Source: Nodosilinea sp. FACHB-131 (lineage in GTDB: Bacteria; Cyanobacteriota; Cyanobacteriia; Phormidesmidales; Phormidesmidaceae). Taken from it: DNA of 64,000 nt. The stretch lies in assembly GCF_014695395.1 (NCBI RefSeq), contig NZ_JACJOF010000030.1, positions 62,001 to 126,000 of the forward strand, given 5' to 3'. Each line of letters begins with the position of its first letter. The stretch's first letter is position 1. The notes beneath the pieces are model-generated. The model ran no database searches. It saw only the letters and a list, made by a program, of their open reading frames with translations, and was not told the DNA's origin. Positions 8,202-15,680 of this stretch are shown here, in pieces. Both the position numbers and the translations under genes were made by a program.

Positions 8202-9332
8202 ATGAGCACCAAAGTCCTAGAGATCAAAGACGTCACCGTCAGTTTCGATGGGTTTAAGGCCATCAACAACCTCAACTTCAGCATGGATGAGGGCGAACTG
8301 CGGGTGATTATTGGCCCCAACGGCGCGGGTAAAACCACCTTCTTAGACGTGATTAGCGGCAAAACCAAACCCACCGAGGGCGCGGCCTACTTTAAGGGTC
8401 AAGATCTGCGCAAATACAAAGAACACGAGATCTCTCGCCTGGGCATTGGTCGCAAGTTTCAAACCCCCCGTGTCTACCTCAACCTCACCCCCCGCGAAAA
8501 CCTCGATCTCTCCTGCAATCGCAATAAAAACGTCTTCTCCACACTGTTCAAAAAGGCCCCGCCCGCTGAAAAACGCACCGTGGGCGGCCTGCTCGAAACC
8601 ATTGGCCTCGACCACAAAGCCGACATCCCCGCCGCGCTTCTCTCCCACGGCGAAAAGCAGTGGCTCGAAATCGGTATGCTGGTGGCCCAGTCGCCCGACC
8701 TTCTGCTGGTGGATGAGCCAGTGGCAGGCCTCACCGACGAAGAAACTGAGCAAACCGGCAAACTGCTGATGTCGCTAGCCGAAAGCCACTCCATTGTGGT
8801 AATCGAGCACGACATGGAGTTTGTGCGCCAGATCGCCCGCCAGGTTACCGTGCTGCACCAGGGCAGCGTGCTCTTTGAAGGCACAATGGACCAGGTGCAG
8901 ACCGACCCCAAGGTAATTGAGGTCTACCTGGGCAAAGAAACCGGCCTCACCCCTGAGCAAATGCTGCTGCTGCGCATTGCCGCCACTATGGCCTGGGCCG
9001 ACGACAACTTTGCCGACGTGCAGCAGGCAGTAATTCTCGATCGCCTCAGCCGCAAGTTTGCCCACGCCCCCGAAGAGCAGGCCGAGCTGCGGAACGATCT
9101 CAAGAGCCTGCTGGCCACCGAGATTCCCCTAGAAGAGCTGGTACCTCAGCTCACCACCCAAGCTCAGCGTGAAGAAGCCCTCATGCTCAGCTACGAGGTG
9201 ATTAGCTCGAACCAGATTAATCAAACCGAGGCGGTAGTCTACCAAAAGCTGCTGAACCTGCTGGGCCTGCCAACAGAAACCGTCAGCCGCCTAGAAGCTG
9301 CCGCCCTAGAGGAACTGGCTGCGCGGGGGTAG
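8202..9332 (+). CDS. urtD: Urea ABC transporter ATPase UrtD with C-terminal TerB-like domain
   Basis: ATP-hydrolysing subunit of the urea importer (LivG type). Residues 1-246 are a complete ABC domain: Walker A GPNGAGKT from residue 38, signature LSHGEKQ from residue 147, Walker B LLLVDEP near 167, and the H-loop histidine in VIEHDM. Residues about 252-372 are an extra all-helical domain starting EQMLLLRIAATMAWADDNF, with a second half starting REEALMLSYEVISSNQINQ. The acidic aspartates after each leading helix match the TerB/tellurite-resistance fold. Usual UrtD is near 250 residues, so this is a fusion. TerB assignment is from pattern, not a search. Confidence 0.9.
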   Translation: MSTKVLEIKDVTVSFDGFKAINNLNFSMDEGELRVIIGPNGAGKTTFLDVISGKTKPTEGAAYFKGQDLRKYKEHEISRLGIGRKFQTPRVYLNLTPRENLDLSCNRNKNVFSTLFKKAPPAEKRTVGGLLETIGLDHKADIPAALLSHGEKQWLEIGMLVAQSPDLLLVDEPVAGLTDEETEQTGKLLMSLAESHSIVVIEHDMEFVRQIARQVTVLHQGSVLFEGTMDQVQTDPKVIEVYLGKETGLTPEQMLLLRIAATMAWADDNFADVQQAVILDRLSRKFAHAPEEQAELRNDLKSLLATEIPLEELVPQLTTQAQREEALMLSYEVISSNQINQTEAVVYQKLLNLLGLPTETVSRLEAAALEELAARG

Positions 9333-9450
9333 ATGGGTAGACGAGTAGATGGGTGAATGAGTCAGTTTACTATTCACCCCATCACCCACTCTCCTACCCC
9401 ATCCACTCTCCTACCCATCCACCCTCCCACCCCCTTACTCCCCACTCCCC
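9333..9450 (+). repeat. CCCATCCACC-type repeat region and hairpin before urtE
   Basis: The left part (GATGGGTGAAT) can pair with ATTCACCCCATC about 12 nt later, making an 11-bp stem with one bulge at roughly 9348-9383. The right part (9384-9450) is a C/T/A tract with several CCCATCCAC and CTCCTACCC units that runs into the urtE start. No ribosome binding site is visible. Confidence 0.6.
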
Positions 9451-10203
9451 ATGACCACCACCCTCCCCACCCCGGCCTTACAAGACCCCATGACCGCGCC
9501 CATGCTTGAGGTTTCGGGGCTGAACTTTTACTACGGCGAGAGCCACATTCTGCGCGATGTGAGCATGACGATTCCTAAGGGGCAAATGGTCTGCCTAATT
9601 GGCCGCAATGGCGTGGGCAAAACCACCATGCTCAAAAACATCATGGGGGTGCTGCGACCGCGCAGGGGTGAAATCCGCTTTGAGGGGCAGGTGGTGAATA
9701 GCTTTCCCCCCGATCGCCGGGCGCGGCTGGGCATTGGCTACGTGCCCCAGGGCCGAGAAGTGATTCCGCGGCTGACGGTGCGAGAGAATTTGCTAATTGG
9801 CCAGGAGGCCTTGGGCAGTCGCGGTAAGGCGCAGAAAGAAGTGCCCGAGGAGATTTATGAGCTATTTCCCGTGCTCAAGACCATGCTCGATCGCATGGGA
9901 GGCGACCTCAGCGGTGGTCAGCAGCAGCAGCTAGCGATCGCCCGCGCCATCATGGGCCAGCCCAAACTGCTCGTGTTAGATGAACCCACTGAAGGCATTC
10001 AGCCCTCGATCATTCTCGACATTGAGGCGGCGGTGAAAAAGATCATTAGAACCACCGGCATTTCAGTATTGCTGGTAGAACAGCACCTGCACTTTGTGCG
10101 CCAGGCCGACTACTACTACGCTATGCAGCGGGGTGGCATTGTGGCCAACGGCCCTACCAGCGAACTCACCAACGACATCATCCAAGAGTTCTTAGCCGTG
10201 TAG
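9451..10203 (+). CDS. urtE: Urea ABC transporter ATPase UrtE
   Basis: LivF-type second ATPase of the urea importer. The ABC domain is complete: Walker A GRNGVGKT, signature LSGGQQQQL, Walker B LLVLDEPTEGIQPS and H-loop LLVEQH. The first ATG (9451) gives a 17-residue Thr/Pro-rich N-terminus that looks like translated repeat. Family members usually begin near MLEVSGLNFYYGE, so the true start is more likely 9490 (MTAPM) or 9502 (MLEV). Last gene of urtABCDE. Unlike UrtD it has no extra domain. Confidence 0.94.
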   Translation: MTTTLPTPALQDPMTAPMLEVSGLNFYYGESHILRDVSMTIPKGQMVCLIGRNGVGKTTMLKNIMGVLRPRRGEIRFEGQVVNSFPPDRRARLGIGYVPQGREVIPRLTVRENLLIGQEALGSRGKAQKEVPEEIYELFPVLKTMLDRMGGDLSGGQQQQLAIARAIMGQPKLLVLDEPTEGIQPSIILDIEAAVKKIIRTTGISVLLVEQHLHFVRQADYYYAMQRGGIVANGPTSELTNDIIQEFLAV

Positions 10204-10547
10204 CGGCTTCGGGGAGTTTATCTCAAAGGCGTGAAAATTTTGGTTGGGCAAAGGTTTACGCCTTTGTCCATTGTCATAGCGGCTGTGAAAACGCTTCATC
10301 CTCCGTCAGCGGTCCACGCCAGTGCGTCCGATGGCTATACGCTAGTGCGCTGCTCAGTTTTTGTCGGGGGTTAGTGGCTAGGGATGGTCAGTGCAGTGGC
10401 CATCGCTGTAGTTGTGCGATCGACTGCTTGTCACTGAGCTGAAATAGCGACAGTTGCTCTAGTCACGAAGTTGTCACTTTTGAATTTTATGATCGGCACA
10501 ACCCCTTCTTCATGCTGAAACCTAATAGCTGTTGAGAGCTTTTTATT
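10204..10547. other. Gap after urtE
   Basis: 344 bp without a supported gene. CAAAGGCGT (10224-10232) pairs perfectly with ACGCCTTTG (10258-10266) across a 25-nt loop and may end the urt transcript, but no clean T-run follows. A second hairpin, GATGGTCA / TGGCCATC with one G-U pair, lies at 10383-10404. The right end should hold the promoter of the next small gene. Confidence 0.45.
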
Positions 10548-10838
10548 ATGCAAAATTACTATCCTTGGAATACTCAGGCTCTAGTAGATTGGCTCAATCA
10601 AGAACTTCGCTACCGCACGAAACAAGACTTAGAAGCCGTATTAGGTGTAGAACGCCATGTGATTAAATCTTGGCTCACTCAACCTTCGCCTGCTATTACC
10701 CTGACCCATCTGCGGGCGATCGCTGACTACAAAGGCTCAAGTGTAGACCAAACCATTAGCTGGCTTGGGTTACAGCCTGCCCACGTACAAGAACTTGTCG
10801 ACCAAGATGTCTCAGGAGCTAGAGCGAGTCTTCGGTAA
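10548..10838 (+). CDS. Small helix-turn-helix-like protein
   Basis: 96 residues, not matched to a named family. Residues about 24-66 (TKQDLEAVLGVERHVIKSWL then ITLTHLRAIADYKGSSVDQTISWL) read like a Cro/XRE or CopG-neighbour helix-turn-helix: a short helix, a turn at GVER, a recognition-like helix HVIKSWL, and a further helix. The N-terminus is aromatic-rich. Codon use and the HIP1 site inside agree with a native gene. It stands alone between urtE and the cupin gene. A DNA-binding role is inference only. Confidence 0.65.
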   Translation: MQNYYPWNTQALVDWLNQELRYRTKQDLEAVLGVERHVIKSWLTQPSPAITLTHLRAIADYKGSSVDQTISWLGLQPAHVQELVDQDVSGARASLR

Positions 10839-10936
10839 CAATTTAGCGACAACTAGATTTGGGGGTTGGTACGAGGGTTAAAAATATAAAGGATTGATCG
10901 AGAATCGATCTCTCATATTTTTGGTGGCAACTCACT

Positions 10937-11551
10937 ATGACCAGCAGATTTAGATCGATTGATGGCAGCCGGTTCTTTTCGCTGCGACGCTTGGGCTGGG
11001 CTGCGATCGCCGCTCTAATGACGCTGGTTATTCTCATCCTGAGCAGTCGATCCTCGCTCACCTGGGCGGATGCACCCGGTGCCAATCCGCCTGAAACCGC
11101 TGCTGCGCCTTTTTGGGTTGGGGCTGATGCTGGCACCACTTGGCGGATCTTTGGCCTAGAAATTGTGGGCAAAGTTATGAGTTCGCAAACCAACGGGGCT
11201 TACTCGGTGGTGATTAGCAATACTCCTCCCGAGGGTGGGCCGCCGCTCCACGTGCATGAGCATGAGGACGAGCTGTTTTACATTCTCAAGGGCACCTATG
11301 AGTTTCGCTTTGGCGACGAAACCGTAGTCGCTAACCCAGGGGATTTTGTGCATCTGCCGGCCCACATTCCCCACACCTTTCGCAACACTGGCTCTGAGCC
11401 TGGCATGGCGATGAACACTATGACCCCCGGCGGATTTGAGCAGTTCTTTGTTGAGATTGATCAACTGCCCAAGGAACAACCCCTCGATCGCAGTCAGGTT
11501 GCTGCGATCGCTAGCCGCTATGGTTTACAGTTCTTGCCAGAGTCATCGTAG
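10937..11551 (+). CDS. Membrane-anchored or secreted cupin-domain protein
   Basis: 204 residues with a basic N-terminus, a hydrophobic helix at about 20-37 ending near SSLTWADA (signal peptide or anchor), then one cupin barrel. Cupin motif 1 is seen as HVHEHEDE (His105, His107, Glu112) and motif 2 as PGDFVHLPAHIPH with His146, so the metal-binding set is complete. The family includes dioxygenases, isomerases and storage proteins; substrate cannot be told from sequence. The barrel should lie outside the cytoplasm. No obvious operon partner. Confidence 0.85.
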   Translation: MTSRFRSIDGSRFFSLRRLGWAAIAALMTLVILILSSRSSLTWADAPGANPPETAAAPFWVGADAGTTWRIFGLEIVGKVMSSQTNGAYSVVISNTPPEGGPPLHVHEHEDELFYILKGTYEFRFGDETVVANPGDFVHLPAHIPHTFRNTGSEPGMAMNTMTPGGFEQFFVEIDQLPKEQPLDRSQVAAIASRYGLQFLPESS

Positions 11552-11666
11552 TGCTGTCTGTTACCCAGTTCTGTTGGGCAGCTTCTGAATCGGCAGGACA
11601 AACAACCTTTGCCCTGCTAGGAGCCTGTCCTCGACTTAAGTGTATTGAATTTGAATTGGCTATCCC

Positions 11667-12170
11667 TTGCTCTACGTCACCACCAAAGAGGCCAAGCTAC
11701 AGCTGATTCAAAATCGATTTTCGGGGCTGATCGGTCAGCCCATTTTGGGCTACGAGCTAGCTCAGATGTGGTGTGACGACGACCAACGGTGGAGCGACTG
11801 GATGGATTTGCCGCTGTTTTTGACCGTAGGTAGCTCCACTCTATCGATCTCCTGGCAAAAGTTTGACGACCTGGCCATTGAGGTGGGCCGAGTGCTGCCT
11901 TTTTCCCTCGGCGGATCAACGGTGCGCTGGTTGTGGGAAGGGGTGGCGGTGCTCGACGCCATTCTCGGTGCCACTATTGCCGCTGTCTCCCTGGGCCGCG
12001 GGCAGATGTCTATCGGCGGCAGCGAGCTTGAGATTTGGACGCGTCTGCTGATCACCCTCGACAGTGGCACCACCCTAGATGTGTTCAATGCCCTGGATGA
12101 AAACGGCATTGCCCTGGTTACCCTGGAGCCTGGGGATGAGGTTATCCAGGCCGTGGGATTGCAACCCTAG
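11667..12170 (+). CDS. Hypothetical protein
   Basis: 167 residues, family not recognised. The frame opens with TTG at 11667 (an upstream in-frame stop lies at 11652); a later ATG exists at 11766, so the N-terminus is uncertain. The protein is mixed alpha/beta, with no membrane segment clear enough to call although residues 95-115 are hydrophobic. Features include WSDWMDLPLFLTVGSS and two acidic strands near the end (TLDVFNALDENG). It is convergent with the GTPase gene at 12282. Confidence 0.65.
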   Translation: MLYVTTKEAKLQLIQNRFSGLIGQPILGYELAQMWCDDDQRWSDWMDLPLFLTVGSSTLSISWQKFDDLAIEVGRVLPFSLGGSTVRWLWEGVAVLDAILGATIAAVSLGRGQMSIGGSELEIWTRLLITLDSGTTLDVFNALDENGIALVTLEPGDEVIQAVGLQP

Positions 12171-12281
12171 AGATTGCTCAAACAGCATGGGCACAGTTCT
12201 AGTGAAGCCAGACGACTAAGAACCGGGCGGCTTCAGCCCAGCAGAGTCTCGGGTTTGACCCCTTTAGCGATCGCACGCAGC

Positions 12282-13655
12282 CTAGCTGTGGGGCGTTGAA
12301 ACCGCTACCAGATCGGCCTCAACCTCTTGGCGCAGACGAGCCAGAGTGGCCGAGGTTTGGGTATCGTTGAGCAGGGCTGCCAGGGTCGCGCTAACTCCCT
12401 CTGGCCCCCAGGTGCAACCCTGCTCCAGGTAAGTTTTAGCGGCTTGACCAACGGTGTAGGCCCCGTACCCAGCGGCGCTGGCCTGGGCGGTAATTGCCCC
12501 CGCTAAAGCAGCTACCCCCGAGGCGCTATCCACCAGAGTGACCAGGGCGGCGGTGGTTTTGCCTGCCCCGAGCAGCCCGCTGCCCAGCTCGCTCAGCAGC
12601 AGGGTGCCCGAGCTTTTGAGAATTGCCCGCCACAGCCGCCCCGCCTCGTGGCCTGTAATCGGAAAGCCGTAGAGCCGCGCCAGGGTGCGAATCATCACCA
12701 GGTCAATCAGCACGCCGCCTAGCAGGTCGAGACCCGCGATCGGGTTGAGGGCCACGGCGGCGGCTTTGTATTTGGCAAACTGCCAGATGGTTTCGTCGGC
12801 GCGATCGCTGTGCAGACGGCTCACGTGACCCACCAAATCGCCCTCAATAGACCGGGCGTGGCGCAGGGCATTGAGGGCTACCAGAGCCGAGCCATCCTGG
12901 CCCACAATCGCCAATAGCGCCCGGCGCAGCGGCTCAATCTGGGGAGGCTGAGGTTCCCACTCGTCGCTGGCGCGACCATCGGGCCATTCTACCCGCACCT
13001 GAAGCGGGGCCGGACTGGCCGCCACCATGACGACCTCTTCTACAGCCAGTTTGGCCCCTGGGGTGTCTCGGCCTAGCTCAGCCCGCAGACTATTGAGGGT
13101 GTCATATACCGCTTGGCGGTCAATTTCGGGATACAGATCGACCTTGTTAAACACCAGCAGCAGCGGCTTGTGCCCGCGCTGTAGCTCTACCAGAGCATCG
13201 TACTCAAGCTGGGTAATCTCCCCTGCCACCACAAACAAAATTAAATCGGCCTGAGTGGCTACGGTCTGAGCCATGTCGGCGCGAATATCGCCCCCAACCT
13301 CATCCAGGCCCGGGGTATCCACCAGCTCGATCTGCCAGGGCAGGTCGCTGTCAGCCTCGGGCTGCCAGTACACCGACCGGGGCCAGCGGGTGACCCCGTG
13401 CAGCGGGCCAGTTTCAAGAATGCTTTCTCCCACCAAGGCGTTGATCACCGCCGATTTGCCCCGGCTCACCAATCCAAACACCGCTACCCGCAGACAGCGC
13501 AACTCCAGCTTGGCGCTGAGGCTCTGGAGCTGACCCAGACCCTGCTTCACTGCCGCCTGGTGGGGGTTGGTACTGCCCTGTACTGCTGTGGAGTAGCGAG
13601 CAACGGCCTGGCTGAGGGTTTGGCGGGCGCGGGAGAGGAGGGGGGAGGGGGGCAT
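12282..13655 (-). CDS. DUF697-type dynamin/Era-like GTPase
   Basis: 457 residues. G1 is GLVSRGKS at 61-68, G3 is DTPGLDE from Asp113, and G4 is NKVD at 170-173, so nucleotide binding and hydrolysis look intact. From about residue 295 comes a hydrophobic DUF697 region (ALNPIAGLDLLGGVLIDLVM) with Gly/Ala-rich helices that probably insert in or lie on a membrane. The start ATG is preceded directly by tandem CCCTACCCATCCACC repeats and has no ribosome binding site. It follows the second GTPase-like gene by 35 bp. Role unknown; this class is often linked to membrane stress or remodelling. Confidence 0.88.
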   Translation of the reverse strand: MPPSPLLSRARQTLSQAVARYSTAVQGSTNPHQAAVKQGLGQLQSLSAKLELRCLRVAVFGLVSRGKSAVINALVGESILETGPLHGVTRWPRSVYWQPEADSDLPWQIELVDTPGLDEVGGDIRADMAQTVATQADLILFVVAGEITQLEYDALVELQRGHKPLLLVFNKVDLYPEIDRQAVYDTLNSLRAELGRDTPGAKLAVEEVVMVAASPAPLQVRVEWPDGRASDEWEPQPPQIEPLRRALLAIVGQDGSALVALNALRHARSIEGDLVGHVSRLHSDRADETIWQFAKYKAAAVALNPIAGLDLLGGVLIDLVMIRTLARLYGFPITGHEAGRLWRAILKSSGTLLLSELGSGLLGAGKTTAALVTLVDSASGVAALAGAITAQASAAGYGAYTVGQAAKTYLEQGCTWGPEGVSATLAALLNDTQTSATLARLRQEVEADLVAVSTPHS

Positions 13656-13690
13656 AGGGGTGGATGGGTAGGGGGTGGATGGGTAGGGGG
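13656..13690 (-). repeat. Two-copy tandem CCCATCCACC repeat filling the GTPase gene spacer
   Basis: Read on the minus strand, the whole 35-bp spacer between the stop of the upstream gene and the ATG of the next is about two copies of a 16-nt unit, CCCCTACCCATCCACC. It is the cleanest example in the window of this repeat acting as the complete leader of a gene. Confidence 0.75.
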
Positions 13691-15343
13691 TTAGGAGTTG
13701 GGTGGGGTGGATTCGAGGGGGATGGCGATCGCTGGGATGGTTTCGGCGATCGGATCGAGGGCGATCGGTTCCAGATCGAGGGGGGCGGTGCTGGCGGGGA
13801 GTTGGGCAGGGGTGGGCTTGAGAATGTCGATGCCCTGTTTGGCCAGGGTTTGCAGCAGGCTGAGCTGGCGGTTTTGCTGAACGGTGGTTTGCAGGCGCTG
13901 GGCGATCGCCTCCCAGGACAATTCGCTGGTGGGGGTACCGGCCAGGGCGGCTTGCTCAAAGTAGTCAACTAGGCTAAGGCCGGCCATGCGGGTGAGGTAG
14001 GCAGCGCTGAGCCCCTGCACCAGTCCCCCAGCCAGGTAGGTGGCGAAGTGGCTTTTGAGCACGGCGGTGAGCACCTGGGTCGAGAGTTCGACCAGGCCCA
14101 GCTTGACGGTCAGGCTGGCCAGGGTACCGGCAGCGGTTTTGGCCTCGTTGAGGGTGAGGTTAAAGCCGTAGATCTTGCCCAGGTCGAGAATGAGCTGGCC
14201 GTTGATGGCGACGGTGGCCAGCAGATCGAGGGTGGGCACGGGGTTGGCAAAGGCAGCGGCTCCAGCCACCCACTGAAGCTGGTCGATCAGGGGCAGGGCG
14301 CGATCGCGGCGCAGGCGGTTGAGGTCAGTTTGCACCTGCTGGCGCAGGGCCTGGCTGCGGCGCAGCACCGTGGCGGCAACCAGGGTTGACCGTTCAGCCA
14401 CTAGGGCGCGATCGAGGGCCGCCTGGAGTCCGGCGATCGCAGGTGCGGGCGTTTCCATAGTTTCGGTAAAGGTTCCGTCGGCCTGGTGACGGCGCACCTT
14501 GATGGGTCGAGGGGCAGCGGCGGCGGTGACGACGGGCACGGTGGCGGGCAGGGTTGCCACCCGCTGCTGCAGCTGGGTCAAAATCGTCTGCTGGTCGGCA
14601 GCGTCGTAGTGGTCGTGCTTGTTAAACACCAGCACCGCCCCCTGACCGGCGATCGCGCGCTCCCGTAGCAGGGTGAGGGCGCTGTCAGTGATGTCGCCGT
14701 CGGTAATCAGCAGCAGGCCGTCATAGTTGAGCCAGTCAGGGGTGGCGGTCAGGGTCATTTCCTCAAAGCTCAGGGCAGCGTCTTTCTCAACGGCTGCGTC
14801 GGCTGGGGGCGTAAGCAGGGTGAGTAAAGTGGTTTTGCCGGCGCGGGGTTCGCCTGCGATCGCCACCCGCAACGTCTGGCGATCGAGTTCTGCCCCTAGG
14901 GCCTGGTGTTCCTGGCGATAGGTGGTGAGCGGCGCAGAGACCTGGGCTACCTGGCCGGCTGACTCAGCTTCCCGGGCCAGGGTGTCGATCAGGGCCAACA
15001 GCGTTGCCAGCTCGATCTCAACTCGAGAGCGATCGACCACGGGTGGGGCAATGGGCTTGGGGGCCGCTGGCGCAGGTACGCCTCGCCGCCACCACCACAG
15101 CCCCGAGCCCAGGGCAATGGCGCTGAGCAACGTCGAGCTGTCCAGCGGGTTAATGTGAGTGCTGCCTAGCAGGGCCAAGGTGGCAGAAAGACCCAGGCCG
15201 CCTACCAGTAGCGGTCGCTTCAGCAGCGCTGGCAGGGCCAGCATCGGTTTTAGCTGCGGGAGAAATTCCCCCGCGCTAGTACCCGCAGTCTCTGTATCGA
15301 GATCGCTGGCAATGTCGTCTTTGCCCGTTAACCCTAGCCCCAT
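13691..15343 (-). CDS. Membrane GTPase-like protein with degenerate G domain, DUF697-type
   Basis: 550 residues. Two hydrophobic segments at about 44-86 anchor the N-terminus. A P-loop GEPRAGKTT starts at residue 164 and NKHD is at 241-244, but the G3 DxPG motif is missing: the matching site reads ATPDWLNYDGLLL. Binding without normal hydrolysis is therefore likely. The C-terminal third (NPVPTLDLLATVAINGQLIL onward) resembles the DUF697 region of its downstream neighbour, so the two genes look like diverged paralogues acting as a pair. Divergent from the Ser/Thr kinase gene at 15681. Confidence 0.82.
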   Translation of the reverse strand: MGLGLTGKDDIASDLDTETAGTSAGEFLPQLKPMLALPALLKRPLLVGGLGLSATLALLGSTHINPLDSSTLLSAIALGSGLWWWRRGVPAPAAPKPIAPPVVDRSRVEIELATLLALIDTLAREAESAGQVAQVSAPLTTYRQEHQALGAELDRQTLRVAIAGEPRAGKTTLLTLLTPPADAAVEKDAALSFEEMTLTATPDWLNYDGLLLITDGDITDSALTLLRERAIAGQGAVLVFNKHDHYDAADQQTILTQLQQRVATLPATVPVVTAAAAPRPIKVRRHQADGTFTETMETPAPAIAGLQAALDRALVAERSTLVAATVLRRSQALRQQVQTDLNRLRRDRALPLIDQLQWVAGAAAFANPVPTLDLLATVAINGQLILDLGKIYGFNLTLNEAKTAAGTLASLTVKLGLVELSTQVLTAVLKSHFATYLAGGLVQGLSAAYLTRMAGLSLVDYFEQAALAGTPTSELSWEAIAQRLQTTVQQNRQLSLLQTLAKQGIDILKPTPAQLPASTAPLDLEPIALDPIAETIPAIAIPLESTPPNS

Positions 15344-15680
15344 GGCCTACTGCCTTTCTATATAAGTTGTAATTAAGCGGTGATGACGGCCCGATGCGAC
15401 CACCGTTTCCCCTGGCCCGCTGGGGGCGGAACCGCGATCGCCACCAGCATTGTGTCAGCCGGCTTCAAACCCTGGAGAACGGCCTGCCCTAACTTTGGTG
15501 TCCGCTTTACTATTGTTGCAAAGGGGTTAGCATTCCTCCAGTAGGGTCTTCCTCCCCATTGGCGGCGTAGATGCCCGCCCAGGGTACCCATGAAGCGGTC
15601 GGTAATCCTACTGTAAACTGGTGTAGCGATCGCTCTGGCAGACTGGCTGCCTATTTTCAGCCCTGAATTGTTCCAAATCT
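15344..15680. other. Divergent promoter region between GTPase pair and kinase
   Basis: 337 bp with no supported gene or RNA. AT-rich sequence TTTCTATATAAGTTG at the left edge could hold the minus-strand -10 (TATATAGA read in reverse). Two HIP1-like sites occur. Both flanking transcripts must start here, so shared control is possible. Confidence 0.5.

Noticed and set aside
14048-14389. 113-codon plus frame inside the degenerate GTPase gene
   Set aside because: Antisense shadow of a long, motif-supported gene.
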